A stretch of DNA of 64,000 nt from Primorskyibacter sedentarius (GTDB lineage Bacteria; Pseudomonadota; Alphaproteobacteria; Rhodobacterales; Rhodobacteraceae). Made by a program: the position numbers and the translations under genes. The notes under the pieces were generated by a model. That model was not told the origin of the DNA, did not search any database, and was given only the letters and a program-made list of their open reading frames with translations. Shown here in pieces: positions 27,788-35,799 of the stretch (positions are counted from its first letter, which is position 1; each line of letters opens with the position of its first letter). The stretch lies in contig NZ_SLZU01000018.1 of NCBI RefSeq assembly GCF_004342065.1, positions 1 to 64,000 of the forward strand, given 5' to 3'.

Positions 27788-29004
27788 CAGCACAAACCCC
27801 GCGAGAACTTATCCTCCTGCCGAGCCTCAAGGCGCGCGAAGGGGCGCAGGGACGCTTGATCCTGACTCAAAAATACCTCGACGGGGCGGCCGAATATGCG
27901 CGAACGTGGCCCGGCCCGGTCACCTCTCTGGTAGATCTCGATACCCGTCCGGGCGTCGACATGGACCAGGTCGAAACAGGGCTCGACGACCCTGCAACCA
28001 GGCTGGAACTGCGCCCAAAGGATAACGACGCACTGGCTGCCCGCCTGCAACACGCCGCCATGGCCTTGGCGCACCTTTCCTCCATAGAGGCCGAAACCGC
28101 GGCGCTTTGCCATCGGATCGGCGTGCCCATCGTGTTCACCAGCGAATACACACCTCAGACCGAAATCCAGATCATAAATGCATCGACGTCGAACCCGCTG
28201 CGGAGGCTACGGCGCCGATTTTACACACGACAGGTCGAACGCAAACGCCAAGAGATATTGCGCCGCCATGCTACCGGGCTGCAATGCAGCGGTACGCCCA
28301 CCTATGACCTCTATAGCTCGATAGCCCCCAATCCGCTGCTCTTCTTCGACAACCGGGTGCCGTCCGCTGACATCATTAACGATACAGCACTTGAGGCGAA
28401 ATGCGCCCAGATGGCCACCGGGGCGCCTCTGCGGTTGGTCTTTGGCGGACGGATCACGGCGATGAAAGGCGTGATGGAATTGCCGCGCGTGGCCGGGGCA
28501 TTGGATCGCTACGGTGTCCCTTATCAGATGGAAATCTACGGCAGTGGCGACCTTGAGACGGCATTGCGCCGCAAGATTGCAGATGAAGGTTTATCAGAGC
28601 GGGTGACCCTGCATCCCCCCATGGATTTCATCAACGGCTGGATTCCCCTGCTGAAGCGGCAGGCCGATCTCTTCGTCTGCTGTCACCCCCAGGGTGATCC
28701 ATCGAGCACCTACCCGGAGGTCATGTCCTGCGGCGTGCCGATCGTCGGATATGCAAACGAGGCCTTTGCTGGGATCGTGCGCGAATCCGGCGCGGGTTGG
28801 AGCGTCCCCATGCATGATGCCGCCGGGCTGGCGGCCGAGATCGCCCGGCTGCATGGCGACCGGACAGCCTTGCAGGAGATGGCTCGGCGAGGGCGCGGTT
28901 TTGCCCTGGAACACTGTTTCGAAGCCACTTTTGAAAAGCGTACCAAACATCTGATCAGGACCAGCCGACTACCCGAAGGCGACAAGTCCTTGCACCAAGA
29001 GTGA
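27784..29004 (+). CDS. Family 4 glycosyltransferase
   Basis: A 406-residue GT-B enzyme. The donor-binding half has RLVFGGRITAMKGVMELPR, VPYQMEIYGSGDLE, and the retaining GT4 EX7E-type region PQGDPSSTYPEVMSCGVPIVGY. The first half is variable and begins ELILLPSLKAREGAQGR. It probably adds one sugar to the lipid-linked repeat on the cytoplasmic side. ATGA overlap with the GT61 gene. Confidence 0.88.
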   Translation: MTAQTPRELILLPSLKAREGAQGRLILTQKYLDGAAEYARTWPGPVTSLVDLDTRPGVDMDQVETGLDDPATRLELRPKDNDALAARLQHAAMALAHLSSIEAETAALCHRIGVPIVFTSEYTPQTEIQIINASTSNPLRRLRRRFYTRQVERKRQEILRRHATGLQCSGTPTYDLYSSIAPNPLLFFDNRVPSADIINDTALEAKCAQMATGAPLRLVFGGRITAMKGVMELPRVAGALDRYGVPYQMEIYGSGDLETALRRKIADEGLSERVTLHPPMDFINGWIPLLKRQADLFVCCHPQGDPSSTYPEVMSCGVPIVGYANEAFAGIVRESGAGWSVPMHDAAGLAAEIARLHGDRTALQEMARRGRGFALEHCFEATFEKRTKHLIRTSRLPEGDKSLHQE

Positions 29005-29020
29005 CACGCAGGAGCGTCGC

Positions 29021-29812
29021 ATGCTCAAATCCCTTTTGGTGTTCGTGACGACACCCTCCAACTTCCTGATCCTTCTGGTCGTGGGCGGGGTTTTTCTGCT
29101 TTTGCTGCGCTTGCGGCGATTGGGTCTTTTTACCACCGCTCTGGGCACTTCTGGGCTCCTCATCTTCGGCTATACCTCGGCAAATGAATTGCTGCTGGCA
29201 CCGCTTGTGTCACGCTTCCCGGCCATGACTCTGGAAGAACCCCCCGAGCCTTTCGGCATCGTTCTCGTAGGCGGCGGTGTGAACGAGGTACATGCTCAGA
29301 GCACCGGGGCGCTCATGGAGTTGACCGAGGACGGAGATGCGATCCCCATCGCGGCTCTTCTGGCCCGCCGCTTCCCCGATGCACGCATCATCGTGAGTTC
29401 GGGAAGCGGCAGTGGTGGCCCCCCTGCCCCGCTGCGCCAAGCCGACGGAATGCGGCGTATTCTGCTGGAATTTGGGGTTGAGGATGACAGGATCGCCGTC
29501 GAAGGCCAATCGGGCAGCACCTTCGAACGCGTGCGCAATTCCATCGCGCTGATCGGGGACGACAAGGACGAAACATGGTGGGTGCTGAGTTCGGCTCACA
29601 GGATGCCCCGCGTGATCGGCACGTTCCGACAGCTTGGGATGGATCCGACGCCCTTTCCGGTCGACTTCCGGTGGATCCCGCCCTTCGATCCCTTTTACAC
29701 CTACCGCTTCACCGATGGGCTGCAGTTGACGGATCTCGCGGTCAAGGAATGGCTGGGACTGACATCCTACTGGTATCAGGGCAGGACATCCGAGTATTTT
29801 CCTGCCCCTTGA
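29021..29812 (+). CDS. YdcF/ElyC-like DUF218 membrane protein
   Basis: A 263-residue protein with two N-terminal membrane helices (FLILLVVGGVFLLLL and LGTSGLLIFGYTSA) and a periplasmic DUF218 domain: FGIVLVGGGVNE, ARIIVSSGSGSGG, GQSGSTFERVRNSIAL, and WWVLSSAHRMPRVIGTFRQLG. Members such as ElyC influence lipid-carrier-dependent envelope polymer synthesis; the chemistry is not well established. Here it probably supports undecaprenyl-linked EPS assembly. AGGAG six bases before the ATG. Last gene of the four-gene operon. Confidence 0.82.
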   Translation: MLKSLLVFVTTPSNFLILLVVGGVFLLLLRLRRLGLFTTALGTSGLLIFGYTSANELLLAPLVSRFPAMTLEEPPEPFGIVLVGGGVNEVHAQSTGALMELTEDGDAIPIAALLARRFPDARIIVSSGSGSGGPPAPLRQADGMRRILLEFGVEDDRIAVEGQSGSTFERVRNSIALIGDDKDETWWVLSSAHRMPRVIGTFRQLGMDPTPFPVDFRWIPPFDPFYTYRFTDGLQLTDLAVKEWLGLTSYWYQGRTSEYFPAP

Positions 29813-29875
29813 TTGGACCTGCGTTGCCATCGAATGGTGCACGGGTGCCGAAGGTTGCGGCAGCGTCAGGACATG

Positions 29876-29900
29876 AAAAAGGGCGCTCCGAAAAGCGCCC
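29876..29900 (-). terminator. Terminator of the minus-strand VPLPA-CTERM gene
   Basis: GGGCGCT (29881-29887) and AGCGCCC (29894-29900) form a stem. On the minus strand it is followed by TTTTTC, giving an intrinsic terminator 30 bases past the stop of the gene at 29931-30539. It may also stop plus-strand transcription. Confidence 0.8.
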
Positions 29901-29930
29901 GCATTCCAATTTCAAATCGACGTGTTGGCC

Positions 29931-30539
29931 TCAGGCCTTCTTGCGACGCTTGCGCAGGGCCATCAGGCCAAAGCCGGTAAGCAACAGACCAGCTCCTGCC
30001 GGAAGTGGTACAGCAGCCACGGAGATTTCCCGCATCCGGATCCCGCGCCAGCCCTCGCTGTCTGGAGAAGTGGCAACAAATGCGAAAACTTCACCACGGA
30101 GCCCGCTGGCACTCAGGCTGAAGGTTTCGAACGATCTGTCCACAGGACCATCGGTTGCATCCGACGGGATCGTGAACGTCTCGGCGTAAACTCCATCAAT
30201 GTAGAGGTCCACGGTTTCATCTTCCGGGCCCTTCTCGAAAATGACGGCCTGCAGCAAACGGTGCGTGATCGGGCTGAAGTCAAACGCCAAGGCCTCACCA
30301 CCGGCCGCGAAGTGCTCCTCGGCGCCGTATGATACACCCCAGCCATTGTTGTGGCGATTGATCAGACCAGTAGTCCCGGCATTATAGTCGGAATAGGCTG
30401 TCACCACGGCGGTAGACCCTTCACTGGTCAGCGTGACCGAGTTCAGGTCGTCAGATCCTGAACCCAAAGTGAATGTCGCTGCGGATGCGCCACCTGCCAA
30501 CAGAACAACTGCTGCAGCGGCCAAAACTGTCTTCTTCAT
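29931..30539 (-). CDS. VPLPA-CTERM surface protein
   Basis: A 202-residue secreted protein of unknown function. It has a signal peptide (MKKTVLAAAAVVLLAGGASA) and a beta-rich body (TFTLGSGSDDLNSVTLTSEG, ETVDLYIDGVYAETFTIPSD). The tail is AAVPLPAGAGLLLTGFGLMAL followed by RKRRKKA, a clean VPLPA motif plus helix plus basic end. It is the most typical XrtD substrate in the window. GGGGG stands just before the ATG. A TATAAA-like element lies about 50 bases upstream on the minus strand. Its own terminator follows, so it is a single-gene unit. Confidence 0.9.
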   Translation of the reverse strand: MKKTVLAAAAVVLLAGGASAATFTLGSGSDDLNSVTLTSEGSTAVVTAYSDYNAGTTGLINRHNNGWGVSYGAEEHFAAGGEALAFDFSPITHRLLQAVIFEKGPEDETVDLYIDGVYAETFTIPSDATDGPVDRSFETFSLSASGLRGEVFAFVATSPDSEGWRGIRMREISVAAVPLPAGAGLLLTGFGLMALRKRRKKA

Positions 30540-30722
30540 ATTTCCCCCGAAACCCTAAAATCGTTAACGGTTTATAGCTTTTTATACTTCGTACGCACCG
30601 CAGAAGAGGCCGTAAAGCTTTTTTGCCTTAAAAGAAAAGTATTTCTTGGGGTTCACTCTTGGGTTGTAGAAAGGGCCGCTTTCTTATGGAGTTACTTCAA
30701 AAACCGCCCCAAGAAGAGTGCT

Positions 30723-31619
30723 TCAGGTGCAGGTCCAGTTCTGTGTCGGAATCATCGGCTCACGAATGCAGGCTTCGATTTCATCAGCGAGCAAATCCCG
30801 AAACCATGCGCGTTCTTCCGGCTTCACTGTGACAACATCGCGTGCATTGGCAACAAGCCCCTTGCGGATGGACCGACGGATGGCGGTGGGCAAAAGCGCA
30901 CGGCCTACCCCCTTGATCAGATCGCTTGTCAGAACCGATTTGGCGAAGGCATTCCGCGGAATATAGGATTCATTGAGACGTTCCATATCTTCGACCGGCA
31001 TGTGGGGCACGCCCAAGAAATCGTAGACACGCCGCGTGGCAGCATCCGCATCGCGCAGCTCGGCATAATCTAAGACCATGAACCGATCGCCAAATCGGTC
31101 AGCGTAGCGGCGCACATCCGCAGACACGGTACTCCGCCGCTTGTGATAGAATAGGGGCTGCCATCCCTCCGCACGCCGCTTCTCTTCAGCCAGAACAGAG
31201 TCCTTAAAGCTGAGAGTCTCGAACTTGAGACGAAGCGTGTGATTATATTCCGACACCGCCCGTTCCACGGGATCGCGTAGAATACACAGGACCCGGAGAT
31301 CACAATGTTCGGAAAAACGTTCCAGTAAATTAGGCGTTTCCTCGCGCCATATATAGTCAGTGGATCCGTCGATGGCCCACTGCCCCTCACTCAAATCTTC
31401 GAATTTTGCGGTATAGGTTTCAAGGTCGGTGGGAATCCATCGCCTGAACACATCGCCTCGCGGTCCCGTCCATTTTTGCTCGGCCATAGTGGAAAAATAC
31501 CGTGGTTCCTTACTTTTGGACAAGCAAGCTTGCGGATGGTTTCCCAAGTGGTGCGCCAAAGCGGTGGTCCCGGCCTTGGCAGACCCGATTATTGCCAGAA
31601 GTTTTGTTATCTCAGCCAT
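30723..31619 (-). CDS. Sulfotransferase (Sulfotransfer_1 type)
   Basis: About 298 residues. The PAPS loop AIIGSAKAGTTALAHHL is at the N-terminus, followed by KEPRYF and the 3'-phosphate site LRVLCILRDPVERAVSEYNH, where Arg and Ser are in the classic RDPxxRxxSxY context. It belongs to the carbohydrate/heparan-type sulfotransferase group and differs from the two other sulfotransferases in the window. The acceptor is probably an EPS sugar. I use the ATG at 31619; a GTG three codons upstream (31628) is equally possible. It lies next to the replication module, whose partition-like sites start about 70 bases upstream. Confidence 0.85.
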   Translation of the reverse strand: MAEITKLLAIIGSAKAGTTALAHHLGNHPQACLSKSKEPRYFSTMAEQKWTGPRGDVFRRWIPTDLETYTAKFEDLSEGQWAIDGSTDYIWREETPNLLERFSEHCDLRVLCILRDPVERAVSEYNHTLRLKFETLSFKDSVLAEEKRRAEGWQPLFYHKRRSTVSADVRRYADRFGDRFMVLDYAELRDADAATRRVYDFLGVPHMPVEDMERLNESYIPRNAFAKSVLTSDLIKGVGRALLPTAIRRSIRKGLVANARDVVTVKPEERAWFRDLLADEIEACIREPMIPTQNWTCT

Positions 31620-31696
31620 GCAAGTCACAAACCTTGAAGATCGCTGCGCGTCAATCTCTTACCGGTCCCGAAGACCTACTTGAAGATGTGCGCATT

Positions 31697-31711
31697 GTTT
31701 CGCACGCGAAA
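31697..31711. other. Partition-type palindrome, left copy (parS-like)
   Basis: GTTTCGCACGCGAAA contains perfect arms TTTCGC and GCGAAA around a 2-base centre. It is the reverse complement of the site downstream of parB at 35740-35755. A degenerate relative, TTTCGCACGGAAAA, lies at 31753-31766. Confidence 0.6.
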
Positions 31712-31776
31712 TCTTATATCTCAAATTCTTGATTCCACTACGTTAATAAGAATTTCGCACGGAAAATGCCGCATGG

Positions 31777-32904
31777 TCAATTATCCTGACCTGCCCGCTT
31801 CTTCACCCAACCCAGAAAAGCTCTGGCGGGGGATTTCAGGGGCGGGGCGCCGGAGGCGGCCCAGACGTCTCGCCATTCAGCCTCCAGCGCATAGATGTCG
31901 GCACCCGGTACCATCGCGCGCGCGGCATTCAGCGTATCGGGCGAGAGTGGTGGAATCTGCGCGGCAGGCTCCACCACCTCGGCCACAGGTCGGACACAGA
32001 TGATGTCGCCCTCTTCTTCGGTCAACGTGTAGTCAGGCAGGTGCGCATCGCGGATGATCTCGCGCAGCATCGCGCGAAACACGCGGCGCGGACTTGCAGA
32101 GCCGGATTTCTTGCACAGCGTATCGACCGAAACGCGCCATTCTGGTTGCCGACCACAATGCTTGCGACAGAGTTCGTAGATCCTGCGCTCCAGGGGGCGA
32201 CGCAGGGAGAAGTAGTCCCGACTGAGGGTCAGAACCGATTTGGACAGCACCGCGCGGTAGAGCCATTCCGAGAGTGTCACTGCAACACTGACCATACGCC
32301 CGCCACGGGTGCGCCGGACGATCTCCCAGCTTTCGATCAGGCCGAAACCGGTGGTGACTTCGAACGGATCTGCCTTAGGGCCGGTGGCGATATTTGTGGT
32401 GATACGTGTGCCAGCCAGCCGCTCGAACGCATCGCGCAGCCTCTTGTACCCATCTCCTGACGTTTCGCGCCCGGTCGCCAGAAGCAGATCATGCGCGGTA
32501 AGGGTCAGCGTGCGCTGCGTGGGACGCCCGACATTGATCGCCGCCATCAACTGCGAAATGCAGAAGATCAGGATATCAGCATCAAAGATCGTCGCGCGAC
32601 CCTTCACCGAGGGCGTCACCGTCACTTCGATATCGTTGTGGCGATATTCGATGATGCGACGGTCGGGGCGCGTGGACAGCGAGAAGAGCGGATGTTCCAT
32701 CGAAGCAAGGTCGTGCTTGGGAACCGCCGCGAAGAAGTCACAAACAAAAAAATCACCCACGGCCTGCGGGGCCCTGGCGCTCACCTTCTTGCTGCCGCAA
32801 GTCTGCGACCTATCTCTGTCATGCCCTGCTCGCTCTCGTCTCTGGCGCCGCTTGCCTGTGGTCCGAAAACCCGGGGCGCTCTTCGGTGTTTCAATTACAC
32901 CCAC
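31777..32904 (-). CDS. repA: Plasmid replication initiator RepA (RPA family)
   Basis: About 375 residues. The family core runs from VGDFFVCDFFAAVPKHDLAS and MEHPLFSLSTRPDRR through TPSVKGRATIFDADILIFC and RPLERRIYELCRKHCG to the C-terminal winged-helix region with KSGSASPRRVFRAMLREI. This is the initiator of RepA-type replicons common on roseobacter plasmids. It should bind the iterons upstream of its own gene and start replication. The start is uncertain: GTG at 32904 with GGGG before it is my choice; a TTG at 32949 keeps the frame open. The first 60 residues are basic and low-complexity. It is divergent from parA-parB, the usual layout for this class. Confidence 0.92.
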   Translation of the reverse strand: MGVIETPKSAPGFRTTGKRRQRRERAGHDRDRSQTCGSKKVSARAPQAVGDFFVCDFFAAVPKHDLASMEHPLFSLSTRPDRRIIEYRHNDIEVTVTPSVKGRATIFDADILIFCISQLMAAINVGRPTQRTLTLTAHDLLLATGRETSGDGYKRLRDAFERLAGTRITTNIATGPKADPFEVTTGFGLIESWEIVRRTRGGRMVSVAVTLSEWLYRAVLSKSVLTLSRDYFSLRRPLERRIYELCRKHCGRQPEWRVSVDTLCKKSGSASPRRVFRAMLREIIRDAHLPDYTLTEEEGDIICVRPVAEVVEPAAQIPPLSPDTLNAARAMVPGADIYALEAEWRDVWAASGAPPLKSPARAFLGWVKKRAGQDN

Positions 32905-32924
32905 AGTAGAAACCCCACGCGATT

Positions 32925-33254
32925 CTGTCCACAAGCCAGGCCTCCGCAATCGTGGGATCGGAGTCGGTTCAGCGTGGGTTCAGAGTCGCCTTATCGTGGG
33001 TTCAGAGTCGGTCTGCCTGTGGCAGAAGCACGAAAGCTACATTAAAACAGAACTTTACGTGAAAGCTTAGACTGCTGTAACTTATAAATAACAGAAAAAT
33101 AACTAAGACGCGCTGCCAAGGCGTGGAGTTTCAAAGACCAGCGCATCCCTGCAAAACATTGGATTTGCTTGGAAACATATTGAATGATCACTGTTTTCTT
33201 GCATGTGCCGCCTTTTTCGATATCCTAAGAAAAACACAGCATATCGAGAGGGTC
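32925..33254. other. Replication-origin region between repA and parA
   Basis: The gap holds three 22-bp iterons (32951-33016), a DnaA-box-like CTGTCCACA (32925-32933, 7 of 9 matches to TTATCCACA) and an AT-rich tract at about 33040-33110 that could serve as the unwinding element. Its position between initiator and partition genes supports an origin. No gene is present. Confidence 0.65.
32951..33016 (+). repeat. Three 22-bp iterons
   Basis: Direct repeats begin at 32951, 32973 and 32995, exactly 22 bases apart. The conserved core is CGTGGGTTCAGAGTCG (copies 2 and 3 identical; copy 1 reads CGTGGGATCGGAGTCG), followed by six variable bases. Two helical turns per unit and the location beside repA match initiator-binding iterons. 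Confidence 0.85.
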
Positions 33255-34670
33255 ATGAGCAGCACATCCTCCCCACCGCCCTATTTCAGGATCGCACCCG
33301 ATGCTGCGATGTCGGCCATGGACGAACCTGTCCAAACCGCCGATTTCGCAGAGATCGCAGAAGCCTGCCTTCGCGGACGCAATGATCTCGCCGGGCGTGG
33401 AATGAATCCCGACGGGTCTAAGACATTGCGTCTGTTTTCGACATGGGAAATCACCAAGTATCTCATCCCGGTAGCGCCCGCACATTTCCGCCGGGTGTTG
33501 CGGTCTCATCCCGATTTGCCCCAAGGCCAGTCGGAAACCGATGGCGGCGCGAAATGGTTCACCTTCGACGAGGTGCTTCGGCTGCGCGCCTATTTCGGGG
33601 CCGAGGGCTCCAAGGCCAAAGAGTACCTGCCCTACCGGCCTGATGGCCTGCCCGCAAAGGTCGTGGCGGTGGCCAATTTCAAGGGCGGTGTTGGCAAGAC
33701 ATCCACCGCCGCGCATCTGGCAATGTCAGCGGCCCTGGACGGCTACAAGGTTCTGGTGATCGATCTGGACAGCCAGGGATCGATGACGTCGATCCTGAAC
33801 GGGCAGGTGGACGATGAATGGCAGACCGTCTTCCCGATGATCGCCAGGCATTACGCGGAATATCTGCGGAACGAAAATCAACGGCGCCTTGATCGGGGAG
33901 AGACCCCCCTGCCCTTGGACGATACGCTGAGTGAGGCGCTGGAAATAGAACCTGCCGATCTCGTGCGGTCCACGCATTGGCCAAATATTGATCTCATCGG
34001 CGCACAGCTCAATCTCTATTGGTCAGAATTCCAGATCCCGGTCTGGCGCATGGCCGGGCGCAGCTGGAAGCTCTGGGACGCGCTGAGTGAGGCGCTGGAG
34101 AGCGGAGGGCTGCTCGACAGCTATGACCTCGTCGTGCTCGATACCCCCCCTGCCCTTGGCTATCTGACGATCAATGGGCTGGCAGCGGCCGATATCCTCA
34201 TCGTACCCACCGGCGCCTCTTTCGTCGAATTCGACAGCACGGGGCGGTTCTTTGACATGCTGCACGCCGCCTTCCAATCGATCGAGGAAGGCGAGAACAT
34301 GGCTGCCCGCGCCTTGGGGCGTCCTGAGCTGCGTTTTGAATGGGATGCGGTGCAAACGGTAATCACCCGCTTCGATTCCAGCCAGCAGGCAGAGATGGCC
34401 GGGCTGATGCAAACCTATCTTGGGCACCGCCTGTCGCCTTTCCGGCAGGATTACACGGCACTGATCGGGCAGGCTGGAGAGCGCGTTCACGGGATCTACG
34501 AGGCCGATTACCGCGATTTCAACCGTGATACCTATGCACGGGGGCGTGCCGCCTTCGACGAGACCTATGCGGCGTTCAAGCGGCTTCTCGTGGGCAGCTG
34601 GCGCAAGGACGAACTGGATCGGGAAAAAGAGGGCAGGGCAGCGCAAGATGCGGCTCTGAGCGCGGGTTAG
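33255..34670 (+). CDS. parA: ParA-family partition ATPase
   Basis: A 471-residue ATPase. An N-terminal DNA-binding region (about 1-130, FSTWEITKYLIPVAPAHFRRVL and KWFTFDEVLRLRAYFG) is followed by the deviant Walker A box FKGGVGKTS (about residue 141-149), DLDSQGSMTS and the Walker B strand DLVVLDTPPALGYLT. Such long ParA proteins move plasmids to daughter cells and repress their own operon through the N-terminal domain. The ATG at 33255 is preceded by GAGAGGG and begins a typical PPPYFRI lead; the open frame extends to 33123 but that part looks untranslated. parB follows after 25 bases. Confidence 0.93.
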   Translation: MSSTSSPPPYFRIAPDAAMSAMDEPVQTADFAEIAEACLRGRNDLAGRGMNPDGSKTLRLFSTWEITKYLIPVAPAHFRRVLRSHPDLPQGQSETDGGAKWFTFDEVLRLRAYFGAEGSKAKEYLPYRPDGLPAKVVAVANFKGGVGKTSTAAHLAMSAALDGYKVLVIDLDSQGSMTSILNGQVDDEWQTVFPMIARHYAEYLRNENQRRLDRGETPLPLDDTLSEALEIEPADLVRSTHWPNIDLIGAQLNLYWSEFQIPVWRMAGRSWKLWDALSEALESGGLLDSYDLVVLDTPPALGYLTINGLAAADILIVPTGASFVEFDSTGRFFDMLHAAFQSIEEGENMAARALGRPELRFEWDAVQTVITRFDSSQQAEMAGLMQTYLGHRLSPFRQDYTALIGQAGERVHGIYEADYRDFNRDTYARGRAAFDETYAAFKRLLVGSWRKDELDREKEGRAAQDAALSAG

Positions 34671-34695
34671 AGCCGCATAGAGGAGGTACGGGATC

Positions 34696-35685
34696 ATGGC
34701 AAAACGCAGGCGGTTGGAACCGGCGAAGCCGGATGGCGGGCAGCAGGGGCTGGAAACCAAGGGTTATGTCAACGGCTGGGCCGGGGTGCGGCGGCGACAT
34801 GCGCCGATTGCCGACGTCGCGGAAGATGCGGCGGGGCAGGCGGCCTTCGAGGAAGTGGCCGGTGCGCTTCAATCGGCCCGCGAGGAAGGCCGCCTGATCC
34901 AGCGCATCCCACTGGACGAGATCCGTCGGGATCACCTGCTGCGCGATCGTATCACGCTTGACGAGGAAGACATGGCCGCGCTGGAGGCGAGTATAGCCGC
35001 CCGTGGCCAGCAGACCCCGGTGGAGCTGGTCACGCTGCCAGAGGGCGGCTACGGGCTGATCTCTGGGCTGCGGCGGGTCGAGGCGCTGCGCAGGCTGGGG
35101 CAGGGGACAGTGCTGGCGCTTGTGCGGGCTCCGGAAGGATCAGAGGCCGCCTACCTGGCCATGGTCGAGGAAAACGAGATCCGCGCCAACCTGTCCTTCT
35201 TTGAGCGCGCCCGGGTTGCGGCAGAGGCCGCGGGGATCGGTGTTTACCCATCGGCACAGGCAGCGGTTCAGGCGCTCTTTGGCCACGCCAGCGCCTCGAA
35301 ACGGTCCAAGATCCTGTCCTTTGTGACGCTGCATGAGGCGCTTGGGTCCTCTCTGCGTTTTCCGGAGGCTATTCCCGAAAAGCTGGGTCTGGCTCTGGTA
35401 AAGGCCATCGACACGGTGCCTGCCTTTGGCGTGCGGCTGCGCGACAGTTTGCGCAAGACTCCCGCTGATGACCCCGCCGGAGAACGTGCCGCGCTGGAAC
35501 GTGCGTTGGCACGTGCCCAGAGCAAGAATGCAGACAAGCCGGTTACTTCTGGTCCACGGGGCGAAGAGGTGGCGCACGGCCTGTTCCTTGAAGCCGCTCG
35601 CGGTCGGGTCGTGCTGCGGGGCGACGGGCTTGATGGTCAGTTGGTGGAGGATCTGCGCAGGTGGTTGGCTGAGCGCGGGGTCTGA
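34696..35685 (+). CDS. parB: ParB-family partition protein
   Basis: A 329-residue protein with the ParB/Spo0J nuclease-like CTP-binding domain: IPLDEIRRDHLLRDR, LEASIAARGQQTPVELV, GYGLISGLRRVEALRRLG and ENEIRANLSFFERARVA. A helix-turn-helix region follows (SASKRSKILSFVTLHEALG). It should bind the nearby palindromes and spread, guiding ParA. GGAGG six bases before the ATG. The C-terminal part (about 290-329) is the likely dimerisation domain. Confidence 0.92.
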   Translation: MAKRRRLEPAKPDGGQQGLETKGYVNGWAGVRRRHAPIADVAEDAAGQAAFEEVAGALQSAREEGRLIQRIPLDEIRRDHLLRDRITLDEEDMAALEASIAARGQQTPVELVTLPEGGYGLISGLRRVEALRRLGQGTVLALVRAPEGSEAAYLAMVEENEIRANLSFFERARVAAEAAGIGVYPSAQAAVQALFGHASASKRSKILSFVTLHEALGSSLRFPEAIPEKLGLALVKAIDTVPAFGVRLRDSLRKTPADDPAGERAALERALARAQSKNADKPVTSGPRGEEVAHGLFLEAARGRVVLRGDGLDGQLVEDLRRWLAERGV

Positions 35686-35739
35686 TTTTCCCGAAGAAAT
35701 TCTAAAAAATACAACAAAAACAACGGTGTGATTTTCAAC

Positions 35740-35755
35740 GTTTCGCGTGCGAAAC
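35740..35755. other. Partition-type palindrome, right copy (parS-like)
   Basis: GTTTCGCGTGCGAAAC is a perfect 7-2-7 palindrome 55 bases after the parB stop, in an AT-rich stretch. Its counterpart at 31697-31711 brackets the replication module on the other side. Confidence 0.65.
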
Positions 35756-35792
35756 AAAAAATCCGGGCGCCGCAGCATGACAGCGCCCGGAT
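35756..35792 (-). terminator. Terminator of the RTX beta-helix gene
   Basis: ATCCGGGCGC (35761-35770) pairs perfectly with GCGCCCGGAT (35783-35792). On the minus strand the stem is followed by a run of T (complement of 35756-35760). It lies just past the stop of the minus-strand gene. Confidence 0.85.
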
Positions 35793-35799
35793 CTGAAGA

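Noticed and set aside
31777-35685. RepABC-type replicon
   Set aside because: The initiator is divergent from parA-parB and belongs to the RPA family with iterons; a repABC operon would have all three genes in one direction with repC last.
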